A DNA stretch of 64,000 bases. It comes from Alisma plantago-aquatica. Taxonomy: Eukaryota; Streptophyta; Magnoliopsida; Alismatales; Alismataceae. The notes beneath the pieces are model-generated. The model was not told where the DNA came from. It worked only from the letters and a program-made list of their open reading frames with translations, and did no database searches. Positions 34,148 through 47,262 of the stretch are shown here, in pieces. A program made the translations under genes and the position numbers. Numbering within the stretch: the stretch's first letter is position 1; the number at the start of each line of letters is the position of its first letter. Location of the stretch: assembly GCA_963693085.1 (NCBI GenBank), contig OY856410.1, positions 888,535,835 through 888,599,834 of the forward strand, given 5' to 3'.

Positions 34148-35693
34148 CATAGGTGGTGGCTGGAGGATGAGGTTGTCCACCCCTAGCTACCTTCTATCAC
34201 CCCATTTTCACCCCTTAGCCATTTCACTCCATTTCCACCTCCATTCCACTCCATTTCACCATTTCCACCACCAAAACTCTAGTTTCTTGGAGTTTTGACC
34301 ACTTTCCACCATCACCCCATGACCTTGCATCTTGGTGGAGGAGGGAGGACGCCCCTGCAATATCTGGAGAGGAGGATCACTCCATCTACACTGAGCTCCA
34401 TGGCTTCTTCTACCTCTTCCTCATTTCTTTTTGTATTTTCTATTTCCATGAGTAACTAGCCCCCTTGGGTGGGCTGTTTGGAGCCAAAAATGTTACTTTG
34501 ATACCATGTTGGGGGACAATGATATGTAAACATTTCGTTTGTTAATGATTATATTCTATTTCTATTTCACTCTTCATGAATTTCTTGTTGGTTTGTGATT
34601 GAAATCACCTAGGAATTTAGGGAAATTACTTATATGTGTGAATTTTGGGATTTACTCCTAGGTCCAATTCATTGATCCCTAGCTAGCCACCCATCTTACT
34701 ACATGCTAATGAATTCTCCTAACCCTAGTTGAGCTATCTAAGTATCTAGGTTAGATGAATTTAGTGTGCTTAGCATGGAGCTTTCTCAAGCCTAGAATGT
34801 GGGTGATGTGAGGCTTAAAACCTCATTTACACTCCCATTAGTACCCTCAACCCCTAATCACCCTAAGATCCACTAACCTATAAAGCTAGGCTTGTTTAGA
34901 CTCTAATTTAATTACACCTAGACCCTAACCAAATTGAGCCTTGTAAGGGTAGTAGGAGGTGTTAGGGACTAGTTCCCTATACACAACCTATCCTATCCAT
35001 GACCAGTTAGTAGTCTTGGGTAATTCATTAGACTCTAGCTTATTGTTTGGTTTGGTAATCTAAATGGAAGTATAATGTTACATGTCACCCCCGACCTAAT
35101 TGATACGTGCATCACCAAAACAACCCACACATTCCTTTATTGATTTAAAACCCTAATTTCCTTCTTGGTTAGCTAGTGTTAGCTTAGTTAGCTCTTCACT
35201 TGCTTATTTAGCTTCTTGTCTTGTTATTTCTTTTCTCTTGCTAGGTTTGGTCTTCAATTTATCTTGTGCTTAGTTTGCTAACTTAGTGTGTATAAACCTC
35301 TTCTTGCTTGCCTTAGTATAGCTTTCTCTTTTCCTTGCTTCCCTTGTCTTTTCCTGCTTAGTAGAATTAACTATCTAGGGTTAACTCAAGTTTTGATCTT
35401 ACTCGTCTTCCTTTACTTTCTTGTTGCTCAACCCCTAGTGTAATCATCAAATTAACCTTTAAACCCTTCAACCCTATACTTCACAATAAGAACCAAGGCC
35501 AAAAACTAACCTAGCTATGGTGCCCCCTTTTCTCCCTGTGGATCGACCCTATACTTTTCACCCTCCTATGCTACGACACGACCCCGTGTGCTTGCAGGTG
35601 TAGCATTTTAGTTTATGTGAGTGTGTTAATTTTATGTCCATTATAAATTTTCAAAGTTATCCCTCGTGTGTTCTGAGCTTGTGGGGTGCATCT

Positions 35694-36375
35694 AGTCAAA
35701 TCCCAATTGATTAGTGTGCACACCTATGGCAGGACACACCGATCATTATACAATTGCTACTCACCATAAATGGTGATACAAAAAAGTGAAAAGGGCATAT
35801 AACTCATAATTATAATGACATGCAAGGTCCATTGCAAAGGGAACCCAACCATTCTAATATATTCCACAAGTATAAAAATTTCTAAATATGATCTGATTGA
35901 GTCATTGTCCTCTAGTGTACCTGAACCTTGGTGGAAGGGGAACATCATCTAGAAAATTTGAAATTACGACATGTACTGATAAACACCGAGTATGTACTTT
36001 TAAACAACATTTGAGCATTATATTGGGTTACAAGTATAAAATGGACATTTCCATGAAAAATGGTCATATAAAAGTAGGTAAGTTCAATAATAATCAAGTC
36101 CAATGATTGAGGCATAATATTTATGGAGAGAAATGTTTGAAATAAAATAAATATATTATCATAAAAATTCATAATTTATAAATAAATAATATCTTTGCAT
36201 GCATAAACAACACAAACTAAATATACCTAAAATATGACCATAACACCATAGGATCATGGCCAATGCATACACCAAGCAGAATACACACACTTTATATAAA
36301 TATGGCTGTATATAAGTACCAATATTCCATATCTTCTAGTCAAACATTTAGCTTGCACAAATAGAGTGGCAACAC
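35694..36375. other. Unassigned A+T-rich flank of the hAT-like element
   Basis: I see no gene or repeat boundary here. Small ORFs on both strands (35757-36172) show no known motif. The last eight bases, GGCAACAC at 36368-36375, are the proposed left target duplication of the hAT-like element. Confidence 0.4.
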
Positions 36376-36385
36376 TAGGACTGTT

Positions 36386-39300
36386 TGTGATGACCCAATG
36401 CCAGCCGAGCTGCCACAAGAGCAATAATATATAATTACACAGAATAACCATTAGCAATGGATTAACAAAATCACTAAAAATTAAAACCATTTTGCAAAGA
36501 GATCCATTACCAGGAAACTCTTAAGGAAAGAACCAATGCAATACATACATCATGGTTCACATTGTACATTCATTATACCATCTTATCTCGAGGATAACAT
36601 ATACCAGTTGCTTTTCCAAAACACATACTGAAGCAACATAAAACCTCGAGGCATACAAGCAAAAATCTCAGATTGTTTATAAAACCATTACGTACTATCT
36701 CCCAAGGACCCGAGAGTACAGAGATGACAAATAGGACTTCTATCTACAAGACATGATAGACAAAACACTCAACCTGAGCTGTTACTGCTGTCCCTGATGT
36801 TGTTGTCCTTCCTCTACAGTACGGTCTCTACCTCCTCATCCACGTCCACGTCCACCTAAAATTGTGGAACCTACGGGGTGAGACAATTGTCCCATGGAGA
36901 GATACAACTCTCTTCCAACAATATTATTATCATAGATAAATAATATAAATCTGAGCAGAGGATCTTTTATGTAAATTAGCATGTTTAACTATTATTTAAT
37001 TGTAGTGCAAAGTAATAGCATTGTCTAAGCAATTCAACTATCCATGACAGAGCTATAGATCATCTATTTGCTTTATGATTAATATGAAGAACATGTATAA
37101 CATCTACCAATGTAAGATGTATAAAAGTAATGGAGCATCAACCAATGTTTCCTTATTCAGTTCTTAAGCAAATACACTACACGACTGATTACATGTTCAA
37201 AATCACACTTATGCACAGAGGATATGAGGTATACCGTTCATGCTCCAACCAACCACGACTACGTAAAGCATCAGTACCATACAAGGTCAATGGAAGAGCC
37301 GACTGCCATGACCTCACCCATCTCAGTCAGTACAAGACCACTGGCAGTGACCACATGTCAAACTAAAACTAGCTTGCTGGGGTATAGTGACATCTTCACT
37401 AAAGAGCTACAGCCACAACATGCACTCTCTTCAAGGAGATATCACATCAATCCTCATTATATTTTCATCAGGGCGATCACACGGCAACCCTAGAATTTAT
37501 CGGGGAGATAATACATCAATCCCCATATGGACGTAAGGATATGTTCATCCATCACCCCCACATATTCAAAAATGTGTTCTCTGAGTTAAACTCATTTCAC
37601 CATTCAACAAATCTTGACACCGAATGGATCTATGGCCTGGGCTCTACATGATAATGTTCTACTTGATTAATTAGGTGTATTACAATATCTTTAGCATCAA
37701 TCAAGTTACAAGCATGAACTATTATAGATGCTACAAAGAAAGGTGTAGTACATTTATCAAGTTCTTTCATAATCTTTGGAACACATAGAATGCATAACAC
37801 TCGAGATCTCAATCCCTTATCACATTACTGGGGATTCTCATCCCTTAACATTATCATCATCATGATTGCTGGATCTGGGTATTCAAACCCTTAGTTCATC
37901 ACTGAACATTGTCACTTGTTATCAGGTAACTATTACCTCTAGGTCCTCAGACTAGGTATACATTATGCTTATCACACAAGTATTTCACATGGCTGACAAG
38001 GCCCATTTATTATGTATCATATGAAACATCATAGAGCATACCTGTCTATGTTCATCATCTCATGATACCTGCATGGTTAGTCTTTCATGATAGAAACAAT
38101 TATCAAATACATATCATTACCATGCAACATAAGAGAAATACTACCTTCCCATTATTAGGGTTAGGGTTTCCCTTCTCACTGATTAGGGTTGGGGTTTCCC
38201 TTTTTAACCGATTAGGGATTTCAAGTTCATATTATCAAGGATCACAACCCTAATTTATATTATCAAGAATCAAAACCCTGATTCATAGCTCTACATATAT
38301 AGGGGTATCAATGTATTCTCATTGAATGATTATCACACAAAGTATGAGTTTCTCTCTCATCCTCACAAGGATAGTGATTACATCATGCTTTATTAAGTTG
38401 GCTCAATCCTTCTCTCAAGGTACATTGGCCTACATTTATCAAAATGCATTGAACTCTATACATCTTAATGTATCATTTGACATAACACACTTAATGTGTT
38501 ACTCAATCAAGTATATTGAATTGAGGTGCTTCCACCATATCAGGCATGAGGTGTGTGCTTGCTTCCATATCGCCCAAGAGGTGTGTGCATGCTTACCATA
38601 TTAGGTAAGACGTGTATGTGAGCTTTCATATCACCCAAGAGGTGTGTCCTTTATCACCATATCATGTATGAGGTGTATGTATGTGTCACTCATAAGGTTG
38701 TTCAAAATTAGGGTTTTGGCATGTCGGGGTTAGACCCTTATGCTCATACTTCTTCAAACCTTCATGGTATTGGCCTACACTTCACCATGTGTTAAGTGAC
38801 AGGATAGACAACTGATTAGTCTCAACCAAACCAAGAGTACAAACCAATCGGGTGTGAGGTCCAAAGTATACCCGGTTTCATATAACCATATAGGGTCTCA
38901 TCACTGTATCGGGTTAGAGGTGTATACTTGACACCATATCATGCATAAGGTGTGTTATTGACTCCATATTATGCATAAGGGGTGTGTGTGTTTCTCATAT
39001 CGATCATGATGTGAATTCTCATCACCATGTCATGCATGAAGTGGGTACTTGTGTCACTTATCTCGGGTTGCTCAAAATTAGGGTTTAGTATATCGGGTTA
39101 GAGGTGCTTCTACCCGATATCAATTTGTTCCATGATGATGGTATCATCTTCAAGATCAATACCTTCATCCTTACTATCCTAGTTCATGGACAATAGGTCT
39201 ATGCAACTATTAGAATTCATAGATTCATCAATTATTCAAGAAAACTCAAAATTGAAAGTAAATCATCAAGTATAGCAAGATTGATGGTGAATAATAACAT

Positions 39301-40376
39301 GATTGGGTTCAATATATATAACATGCCTCAAGAACAACTTCAAAGCTCCAAAATCCAAAGCTTCATGTTCTCAAGGTTGAAGATGAGCTTATCACAAATC
39401 CAAGACTCGTTCACAACTCCCCTACATGCAAGGAATCACCATAGTTAAGAACTTGGTGAAGAAGAAAAGAAAGGAAGAATCACAACCCAAAATCATGATT
39501 TATCCAAGGTTGAAGATGACCATGGATTCAACTTAAGCTTAATGGCTCGAGCTCCTCCTTGCTCCTTACTTATTTTCACAATATCTAAGAGAAATGGTGT
39601 GATAAGGTTCGAAAAGATTTACTAGTAGGTGAAAGGAGTGGTATATATAATTGAGGTTATGGGAGAGAGTGTATAAGAGGTGTCATCATTTTACACTAAT
39701 AGGTGCCACATGTCCATGCATGGTTGACACGTGTCCATGCATGCATATTTATCTTGACATGAAAAACTTTTGAGAATAATCTAGGGATAAGATTTCGGCC
39801 CTTAGTTATCTTGTTGAGCAAGATATTTCAACTCAACATCACTTTATTCACAAACCGATACACTTTTTCTAAGGAAAGTTGTAAACCGATATTCATCACC
39901 TTATTGAGGTGCTTAACCCATCATGTTCTTTGCAAAGAGTTGACAAAATGATATGGGACCTGCTCTATGGTTCCTTGGCCGATAGGCATTCCCACATAAG
40001 CTCTACAACTTGATACAAGCAATATAAAGGCTTCAACTATACATCTTTTCTTAGTCTTTTCATCACCAAGAATGCTACCTCTCAAATACGATTCAAACAT
40101 GGTGCCTCCTTCTTTCTGTCTCCTATAGATGATGCTAATAGAGATTAGGGACACTCTAGAGGTGGCAATTTGCATATCAACCCTACATTTTGGGTAAATT
40201 GCAAATTGCACCAAAACTATCATATAATGCACAAACTGTTTGCAAATAAGCTCAAACTTGAAAATTAAACTCAAGGAGAGTCTTAATCACTTTTCAAAAG
40301 ATTAAAATAACTTTATAAATAACTTACTTAAGCAATCTTCTAGGTTTATGGCATAACCCAGGTCAGGGATGTTACA
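36386..40376 (-). repeat. 3' LTR of G2 (3991 bp)
   Basis: In plus coordinates it runs from TGTGATGACCC to GATGTTACA; on the minus strand it starts TGTAACATCCCTGACC. It holds a minisatellite (38520-39070), a telobox-like TTAGGGTTAGGG motif near 38157, a probable minus-strand TATA element at about 39642-39649 (read as ATTATATATACC), and CATATTCAAAAATG-type blocks shared with G3. The ORF at 39921-40274 and its partner at 60760-60948 are chance frames duplicated with the LTR. A primer-proximal tract, TTTTAGGGGTTCAT on the minus strand at about 40380-40396, precedes it as polypurine-like sequence. Confidence 0.85.
38520..39070. repeat. Degenerate minisatellite (about 30-34 bp units) in the 3' LTR of G2
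   Basis: Units such as CATATCAGGCATGAGGTGTG, CATATCGCCCAAGAGGTGTG and CATATCATGTATGAGGTGTA follow each other at 38530-38690 and again at 38890-39060, each ending in a CTTGC- or CACTC-type tail. The two blocks are separated by about 200 bases of other sequence. The same blocks occur in the other LTR at 59400-59570 and 59760-59940, so the array was present when the element inserted. Confidence 0.7.
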
Positions 40377-40413
40377 ATAATGAACCCCTAAAAGGGATTT
40401 TGTCCTCGAAATC

Positions 40414-40899
40414 TTAAGAGAAAAGAGAAGGGTACTTCCTCCTCATCTCTTCCTCCAGCTCCCATGTTGCTTCTTCAACACCATGGTGATGCCAGAGAAC
40501 TTTCACAAGAACTATGTATTTCTTTTTCAACTTCTTGATTCTTTTGTCAAGAATCATCATTGGTCCTTCCACATAGGATACATATTCATTCAATTCTACC
40601 TGTATAGGTTGCAACACCAATTCTGTATTAGGATGACACTTTCTTAGCATAGATATATGAAACACTGGATGTAGTCTATGTAGTTTAGGTGGAAACTCCA
40701 ACCTATAAGATAACTTTCCCATCTCTGTTGTCACTGGGTAAAGTCCCATAAATCTAGGAGCTAACTTAACCTTCTTCCCAAATCTGAGAACACCTTTCCA
40801 AGGAGAGACCTTGAGATATAGTCTATCTCCAACTTGGAATTCTAAAGGTCTACGACATTTATCAGCATAAGACTTCTATCTATCCTATGCATCCTTCAA
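40414..40899 (-). pseudogene. G2 integrase C-terminus with chromodomain-like segment
   Basis: The minus-strand frame at 40749-40414 reads FHISMLRKCHPNTELVLQP, then SYVEGPMMILDKRIKKLKKK and VKVLWHHHGVEEATWELEEE to YPSLF. The VKVLW-x3-HGVEEATWE end is that of the chromodomain-like tail of plant chromoviruses, thought to guide integration to heterochromatin by reading histone marks. Upstream (40750-40899) the LFLKVSP-like linker is readable in another frame (for example QVGDRLYLKVSPWKGVLRFG). Confidence 0.75.
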
Positions 40900-41801
40900 C
40901 TATTGTTGTATTACTTTAATATTTTCAGTTGTCTGTTGAACTAATTTAGGACCCAGAAGTTGGTATTCTCTTGTCTCATACCAGCATAATGGAGATCTAC
41001 AATGTGTACAATGTAAGGCTTCATATGGTGCCACATCAATACTAGTCTGATAACTATTGTTGTAGGCAAACTCTATTAAGCTCAAATGTAAGTCCCAACT
41101 TCCTACAAACTGAAGAACACATGCCCTAAGCAAGTCCTTCAATGTTTGTATAGTCCTCTCAGATTGTCCATCTGTCTGAGGGTGAAAAGCTGTGCTAAAT
41201 TTTAAATGCATAACCAAAGCTTTATGTAGTCGTTCGCAAAAATGACTTGTACACTGGGGACTTTTATCAGATACAATTGTAGCTGGAACTCTGTGTAATC
41301 GCACTATCTCATCTATATAGATATGTGCAAGTTTTTAGCAGTATAGGTTGTTTTAACAGGTAGAAAATGTGCTGACTTAGTCAACCTATCAATTATCACC
41401 CAAATGGAATCACGACTTTTGGTTGTTCAGGGTAGACCAACCACAAAGTCCATTATCACGTGATCCCATTTACACTATGGTATAGGTAAGGGTTGCAATG
41501 TTGCTACAGGTTTCTGGTGTTCCGCTTTAACTTGCTAGCACACTGGACACCACATAACAAACTTAGCTACATCCTTCTTCAAACTAGGACACCAATATAT
41601 ATCTTTTAAGTTATGATACATTTTAGTAATCCCTAGATGCGTTGCATAAATGGATGAATGAGATTCCTCCATAACTATCTTTCTTAAGTCATTGACATCA
41701 GGTACTACCATCCTACCATGGTAACAGACTACCTCATCCTCTGACTCATGGAAACCATCCCATTTCTCACTACCATACTCTGACCTGATCTGTTGAATCA
41801 C
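40900..41801 (-). pseudogene. G2 integrase remnant
   Basis: The zinc-binding HHCC region is at 41801-41535 (ESHSSIYATHLGITKMYHNL, then KFVMWCPVC). The catalytic core follows with frameshifts: SRDSIWVIIDRLTKSAHFLP at about 41420 (first Asp), IVSDKSPQCTSHF (second Asp present; usual SDRDP changed to SDKSP) and FHPQTDGQSERTIQTLKDLL (Glu present) in the frame 41304-40900. Stops separate the parts at about 41305-41535, so no functional integrase is possible from this copy. Confidence 0.8.
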
Positions 41802-41894
41802 AGTATCAGCCTATTGTGCCTCTTTAATCTGTTTCCTCAGAGTAGGTTTCACATACATCTCAGCTAGCAATCTGGCTAAGAAAGATACTTCTAG

Positions 41895-42515
41895 CTATAC
41901 ATTCATTTGTCTCAAAGAGACAAACATGTCCCCCTTAAAGCACATTAAAGAGTTCAACTGTGCTTTATCTATGGGTGAAGTTGAATATTTTCTACTTAGT
42001 ACATCTACTACTACATTAGATTTTCCTAGAGGATAATCAATTGTACAATCATAGTCCTTGATTAATTCCATCCAGCGACATTGTCTCATGTTCAACTCAT
42101 GCTGTGAGAAGATGTACTTTAAGTTTTTATGGTCTATGAAAATCTAACATGTTTATCCATAGAGATAATGTCTCTAGATCTTCAACATGTGAACCATTGC
42201 AGCTAATTCTAGGTCATGCATCGGATAATTCTCCTCGTGTTTCTTAAGCTGTTGGGAAGCAATAGAAACTACATGATCACTCTACATCAACACACATCCT
42301 AGACCATTCTTATAGGCATCATAGAAAACAATGTATCCCTTTCCTTGCTCAGGTAAAGCCAACACAGGTGCACTGGTCAACCTTTCTTTGAACAACTGGA
42401 AAGAACACTGATACTTATCATTCCATAAAAAAGGAACCTCCTTCCTAGTCAACCTAGTTAGGGGTAATACTACAAAACTGAAATCTTTAATAAACCTTCC
42501 GTAGTAACCTGCCAA
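41895..42515 (-). pseudogene. G2 RT connection and RNase H remnant
   Basis: At 42515-42282 the frame reads MAGYYGRFIKDFSFVVLPL, then FLWNDKYQCSFQLFKERLTS and IVFYDAYKNGLGCVLM, the RT tail and start of RNase H (the usual CDAS is YDAY here, with the catalytic Asp kept). At 42095-41895 the RNase H end is readable: [32 protein letters not shown]. The middle (42096-42281) is present in broken frames, including the FTDHK-like text. Confidence 0.75.
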
Positions 42516-42557
42516 ACCTAGGAAACTACAAATCTCTGTTGGTGTCTTGGGATGTTA

Positions 42558-43148
42558 TCACTCTACAACAGACTCCAATTTCTTAGGATCAACATGAATA
42601 CCTAAAGTAGATATAATGTGTCCTAAAAAAGACACTTCTGACAACCAAAACTCACACTTGCTAAACTTAGCATATAGCTTGTGCTGTCTCAACAAAGTCA
42701 AGGCTTGACGAAGGTGTTGTTGATGTTGTTGACCATCTCTACTGTATATCAAGATGACGTCTATGAAGACCACTATGAACTGATCAAGGAATGGCTTGAA
42801 GATTCTAGTTGTCAGCTCCATGAATGTAGATGGTGCATTAGTTAGTCCAAATGACATAACTACAAACTCATAATGACCATAGCTTGTCCTAAAGGTTGAC
42901 TTAGGAATGTCATCCTCCTTGATATGTAACTGATGATATCCTAACCTTAGATCTATCTTAGAGAACACTGTTGCACCACACAACTGGTCAAACAAATCAT
43001 CTATCCTTAGTAGAGGACATTTGTTCTTTATAGTCACCTTGTTAAGCTGTCTATAGTCTATGCATAATCTCACTGACCCATCCTTCTTTAAAAAAAAGAA
43101 CTGGAGCACCCCATGGCAAAGTACTTGGTTGAATGAAACCTTTCTCAA
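42558..43148 (-). pseudogene. G2 reverse transcriptase core with a lost catalytic aspartate
   Basis: A 196-codon open stretch covers RT palm and fingers: [60 protein letters not shown] and [17 protein letters not shown], then [20 protein letters not shown]. The active-site FIDD box reads FIDV: residue 131 is Val (codon GTC) in place of the second catalytic Asp, a single-base change from GAC. This alone would kill polymerase activity. An open frame this long with a dead active site shows that decay, not selection, shaped this copy. Confidence 0.85.
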
Positions 43149-43155
43149 GCAACTC

Positions 43156-43812
43156 CTATAACCATTTCTTGAGTTCTACCATCTCAGCAGGTGCCATACT
43201 ATAAGGTGTTTGAGCTATGGGTTGCGTACCCAGAATTAGATTAATCTTGAAATCAATCTCTTGAGGTGGAGGAATATTTGGAAATTCTTCAGGAAACACA
43301 TCCTTGAATTCCCTGACAATAGGAACTTCAGAAAGACTAGGACTCTCTGCTTTGGTGTCTACCACATGTGCCAAGAATGCATCACATCCTTGTCGCATCA
43401 GTCTCTCAGCTACCATTACTGATTCTAGACAAGTTGGAAGAATCTTTCTATCTCGCTGAAAGACCCATGTCTCATCACCCTCTACAAACATATCTTGCTT
43501 GGAACCACAATCCAGGACAACCTTATACTTCTCTAGGGTATCCATCCCAAGAATTACATCAAACTTGTGCATCTCAAGTGGTATAAGATCCACCTGAATG
43601 TTGTGTTCTACAAAGGAAAGAACATAGGGAGAACATACCTTCTGCAACACTGTAGACCTGACTAACATAGTTTCTAATAACAGATTATCTATTCTATGAC
43701 TGACAGTCATATTGCAGCCATGAATCACTTCTCGAGTGATAAAGGAATGTGTTTCACCCAGATCAATTAAAATAGATATGAAGTAGGATGAAGACATATT
43801 AGAATGAAACAA
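43156..43812 (-). pseudogene. G2 protease and RT-linker remnant
   Basis: The open frame (218 codons) begins inside the retroviral-type aspartic protease: ILIDLGETHSFI where the family has D-S/T-G-A, so the motif serine or threonine is Leu. VILGMDTLEKY follows as the conserved hydrophobic-Gly block. The later part is the linker to [36 protein letters not shown]. The N-terminal end is cut by insertion of G1 at 43816; the gag side resumes beyond 52500. Confidence 0.8.
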
Positions 43813-43815
43813 TTA

Positions 43816-46800
43816 TGTAACGACCCCATCTCCCGGTAACCCCCAATTAAGGGAGACCCGAAGGTCAGAGCCGTTATTCAATTAACAGGATCAAAGGTTC
43901 GACAAATAATCAATAATAATTAAATAAACTTTACCAACTAAAGTTAAAAACTGTTATAAAATAAAACTTTGTTTACCTTTTTAAAAGATGGGATTTCTAA
44001 ACTTCTATCCATGAAGATGCTACTCTAACTAATCCTCCTGTGCACGTTAATTCTCATTTAATTCCACATATGCCACTTTACTGTTTGTTCTTTTCATTTG
44101 TACCTAAAACACCGACAAGCAAAACGTCGGTCAGTATATCGAAATATACTGGTATGTGGGGACAACCAAAAGTTTGCACATATGGATAACAATTTAAATA
44201 TCACAATCAAATTATTTAACAAGCCAATTTACACTTTTCAGTATGACATTCTCCACCGATTTTGCCCTAACCCTGGCATACCCACCTTAGGGTGCCCTTT
44301 GCCAATGACTTAAGGCCACCTTCTCAATCCCGAGCTTGGTGCCTGGGGGTCACCACTCATGGTGCCCACTAGTCATGCAATATCATAGGCCACCTTCTTG
44401 GTGCCTGGGGTCACCACTCAAGGTGTCCATTGGTCTACCCATCTGGGCCTGACCTTTGGTATCATCCATCAGGGTGGCATGTAGGTGCGAGAATCCATAC
44501 TTCTATTATTAATGTGATAATCATAGTGACTTTATAATTTGCAAATATGAACATCCAAACTGATAATTTGCAGTCAATGCGATCAATCATCCGGCAACCA
44601 CGCGGGAAACTAATGCGGTTATTCATAAGCATAACCACATACCTGATCGAGAGCAACTTGCTGTCCAAGCAATAATGATAAAGAACAAGCAACAAGCAAT
44701 CAACAAGTATCCTGAAATTAATGCATGACATCCAAGTGTTATAATTTATCCAGAACATTCTAAAGCTAGACTTGGATTCCATCTTAGGCTTTCTAGACCA
44801 CATTAGGGTTTTATTAGGGTTTTTGCTTTCATGACGCTTTTATCATATTAACTGCTCTCTTAATTCATAAACCCTAATTTCAACATCATAAGCCCAATTA
44901 AAGTCGATCATTTCTTTTTGATACCAAAATTACCTTCTTTAACCCTTTAAGTTATTTCAAGGTCATTAGACTCAATTATCACCTTTAGTTCCTTTCGGAT
45001 TAACAACTCATAATTTGTTATGGTCTAATTCCATATGAACTCTATTTAGTATTAATTCTACCTTGATTCAATCAGAAACCCTAATTTCTATATTAAGGTT
45101 ATCTTTCCACAAATTAGTGACTTTAATGCTCAAAATATAATATTCCAACCTTAATCATGAAATTAGTCAATTACATCCATTAAGAGTCAAATTCACCAAC
45201 ATTAGGGTTTCAAGGCCCATTAAAGCTTATTTATGCTCATGAACTCTCAATTAAGCTACTTACGTGAAAAACTCATCCTTTTTATTCTTAATGTTCCTTT
45301 TTATCATTAACATGATAATATCAACATTAATCATCAATTAAACCCTACTAATCACATTAATTTTATCCAAATAGGGTTTCTTAATCATCATTACACTAAA
45401 GTTAATAACTTACCCTACTTTTCAAATTGCAACAGGAAATAGTCTCTAAACACATTTTTATTACATTCCTCTCATTTTTCTGAGCAATTTCCATATTTTA
45501 TGCGTACCAAACCGAGCTACGAATAGAGAGATACGAATTTTGCAAGGTTTAACTTACTTGAACCAATCGGAACATGCCACGTCACCAGGTTCCTATGCAA
45601 GGCACCCACGCAAGATGGAAACATAATCAAAAGACCATTTTGCCCTTGATTAGTTCGTTGGTTCTTCAGCCCGCCGAGGGGCACATTGGTCCAAACGTCC
45701 GGACCTTCATCTTCCTTGTGAGAACCCTGGTGCTGCCGACCTGTAGCAGCGCGGGGGGGGGGGGGGTGCTTCCTCCTCCAACCTGGGATCTAGGGACCGC
45801 CTCGGAGGGCCGCCCAAGCTCCTACACCTCCGACGCACCTAGGGCGTCGCCCAGGTCACGCCATAACTGGCCAAGGAGAACGTTCTTGACCTGTCAAGAA
45901 TGGCCACCATTGTTGCCAACCTGCATCACTTCCTGGGTTGCATCTTCCTTCCCCGACCATGGTTCTTGCCAGAAATCATTGCCCTAACTCCGTTGTACCC
46001 TCATGCATGTGGGGCGCTTCTGACCTTGCGTCCAGCACGGTCATCTTGAGTTGGCTAAGAGCACGACCGAAAACCAGAGTGCTGACCTTACGCAGGCCCT
46101 GCTTGACAGCTGCAGCTATAGAGACGATGGTCGACCATCTCGAACCATCGTGGAGGCTTCATGCCTTCAACGAGACTTCCTCCCCGCTCTTTGGTTCCTT
46201 TGGGATAGGTCTAAACTCTCATTAGGGTTTTGATCATGTAGGAGCAAGAAGAAGATGAGTAAGAGGGTTGGAGATGCGCCATCTCTCTGGAACTTGAACC
46301 AGAGGGGCTAATCTTTATATACAGGTGAGGAAAGAAGCCTTAGGTCGGATATACATGAATCAAGAAGTTCCTTTCCAAGTAGGAAAACAATTCCTTAATG
46401 AAAAGTAAATTCTCTCTCTCCTCTCTATCCTTGGGATATTCCCTTTTCTTGTGATAATAGGATTTCGAAAATCCTTTCCTTTATCTTCTTATTACTTGCC
46501 TCTTAATTATCCATCACGGAATTCTATTTTCCTCAAATAGGAAAATACTCTTTTTATCAAAATTACATAATTGATGGATCATGTATTCCCATTATCTCTT
46601 TATTTTATAATTATGGTATTTTCTCTTTATTCTCCTTTATTGGGGTCCCTCGGATCCCAAGGAACTCAAAGATCTCGAAATTCCTCATTAAGGATACTCA
46701 TTATCCTTCTAGGTGTATCTAAATGTATTATTCTCATTATCTTGTTTTATTTCTTATTAAAATATTTCCTTTTTGTGGATTTCTCTTTATTTCTCTCTTA

Positions 46801-47262
46801 TTTTCCTCATTAGTGTTCCTTTTATTATTAGGAATCCTTGGGATACGAAATCCCACTAAGAATTATCCAATTATACCTCTTTTCACATATTTTCCCTATT
46901 TCATCAATATTTTCAATTTCTTTATTAACAAGGAAATACTTAATTGTTGTTTTCTTTTCTTATTGCCTTTTCTTTGCAACTTTGGGCTCCTTGGAACCCA
47001 AGGAATCTAAGAGGCACGAAATCCTCTTTAGATTTGCCTTCTAGAGGTTTCCACACCTTTCTTATCTCAAATTCTCAGTTATTCATTAATTAATTGAATA
47101 TTCTTGTTATTGGGCCCAATGGCCAATAAAGCCCACAAATCAAACAACAAGGCTATGAAATCCATTTATTCCAAAATAGATTATTTCATTTATTCATTCA
47201 AAAATCTTTAATATGAGAAATTATATTTCTCAGCAAATGAACCCAAAATTGGGGTTGTAACA
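43816..47262 (-). repeat. LTR of G1 (3447 bp)
   Basis: In plus coordinates it starts TGTAACGACCCC and ends GGGGTTGTAACA, with TG...CA ends. Its ends and internal blocks match the solo LTR at 54259-57606 (CCCAATTAAGGGAGACC, CCGACAAACAAAATGTCGG, CATTATCCTTCTAG, GAGGCACGAAATCC). A minus-strand TATA box (GTATATAAAGAT at about 46311-46322) precedes a G+C-richer block (45560-46220) that holds a 14-bp G run at 45753-45766. Frames at 45574-46233 reflect the lack of stops in G+C-rich DNA. Confidence 0.8.

Larger units (their letters stand above)
33359..35693 (+). mobile_element. Athila/Tat-like gypsy 3' LTR (about 2.3 kb)
   Basis: It begins TGATGCAACCC right after the polypurine tract and ends near GGGGTGCATCT, a near-perfect inverse of the start. 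A TATA box lies at 34140. The end contains the phrase CTCCCTGTGGATCGACCC followed by CACGACCCCGTGTGCTTGC, characteristic of the R-U5 part of Athila/Tat LTRs. Since it follows the tract it is a 3' LTR; no internal genes remain. ORFs at 33687-34298 are chance frames in the repeat-rich U3. Confidence 0.65.

Noticed and set aside
38155..38172. Interstitial telomeric repeat (TTAGGGTTAGGGTTT)
   Set aside because: There are only about two units, shared with the other G2 LTR at about 59023; this is a telobox-like motif of the LTR.
44098..44313. A duplicated 71-codon ORF (44098-44313 and 51825-52040) as a gene pair
   Set aside because: Both copies are LTR sequence of G1; the duplication is that of the LTR.
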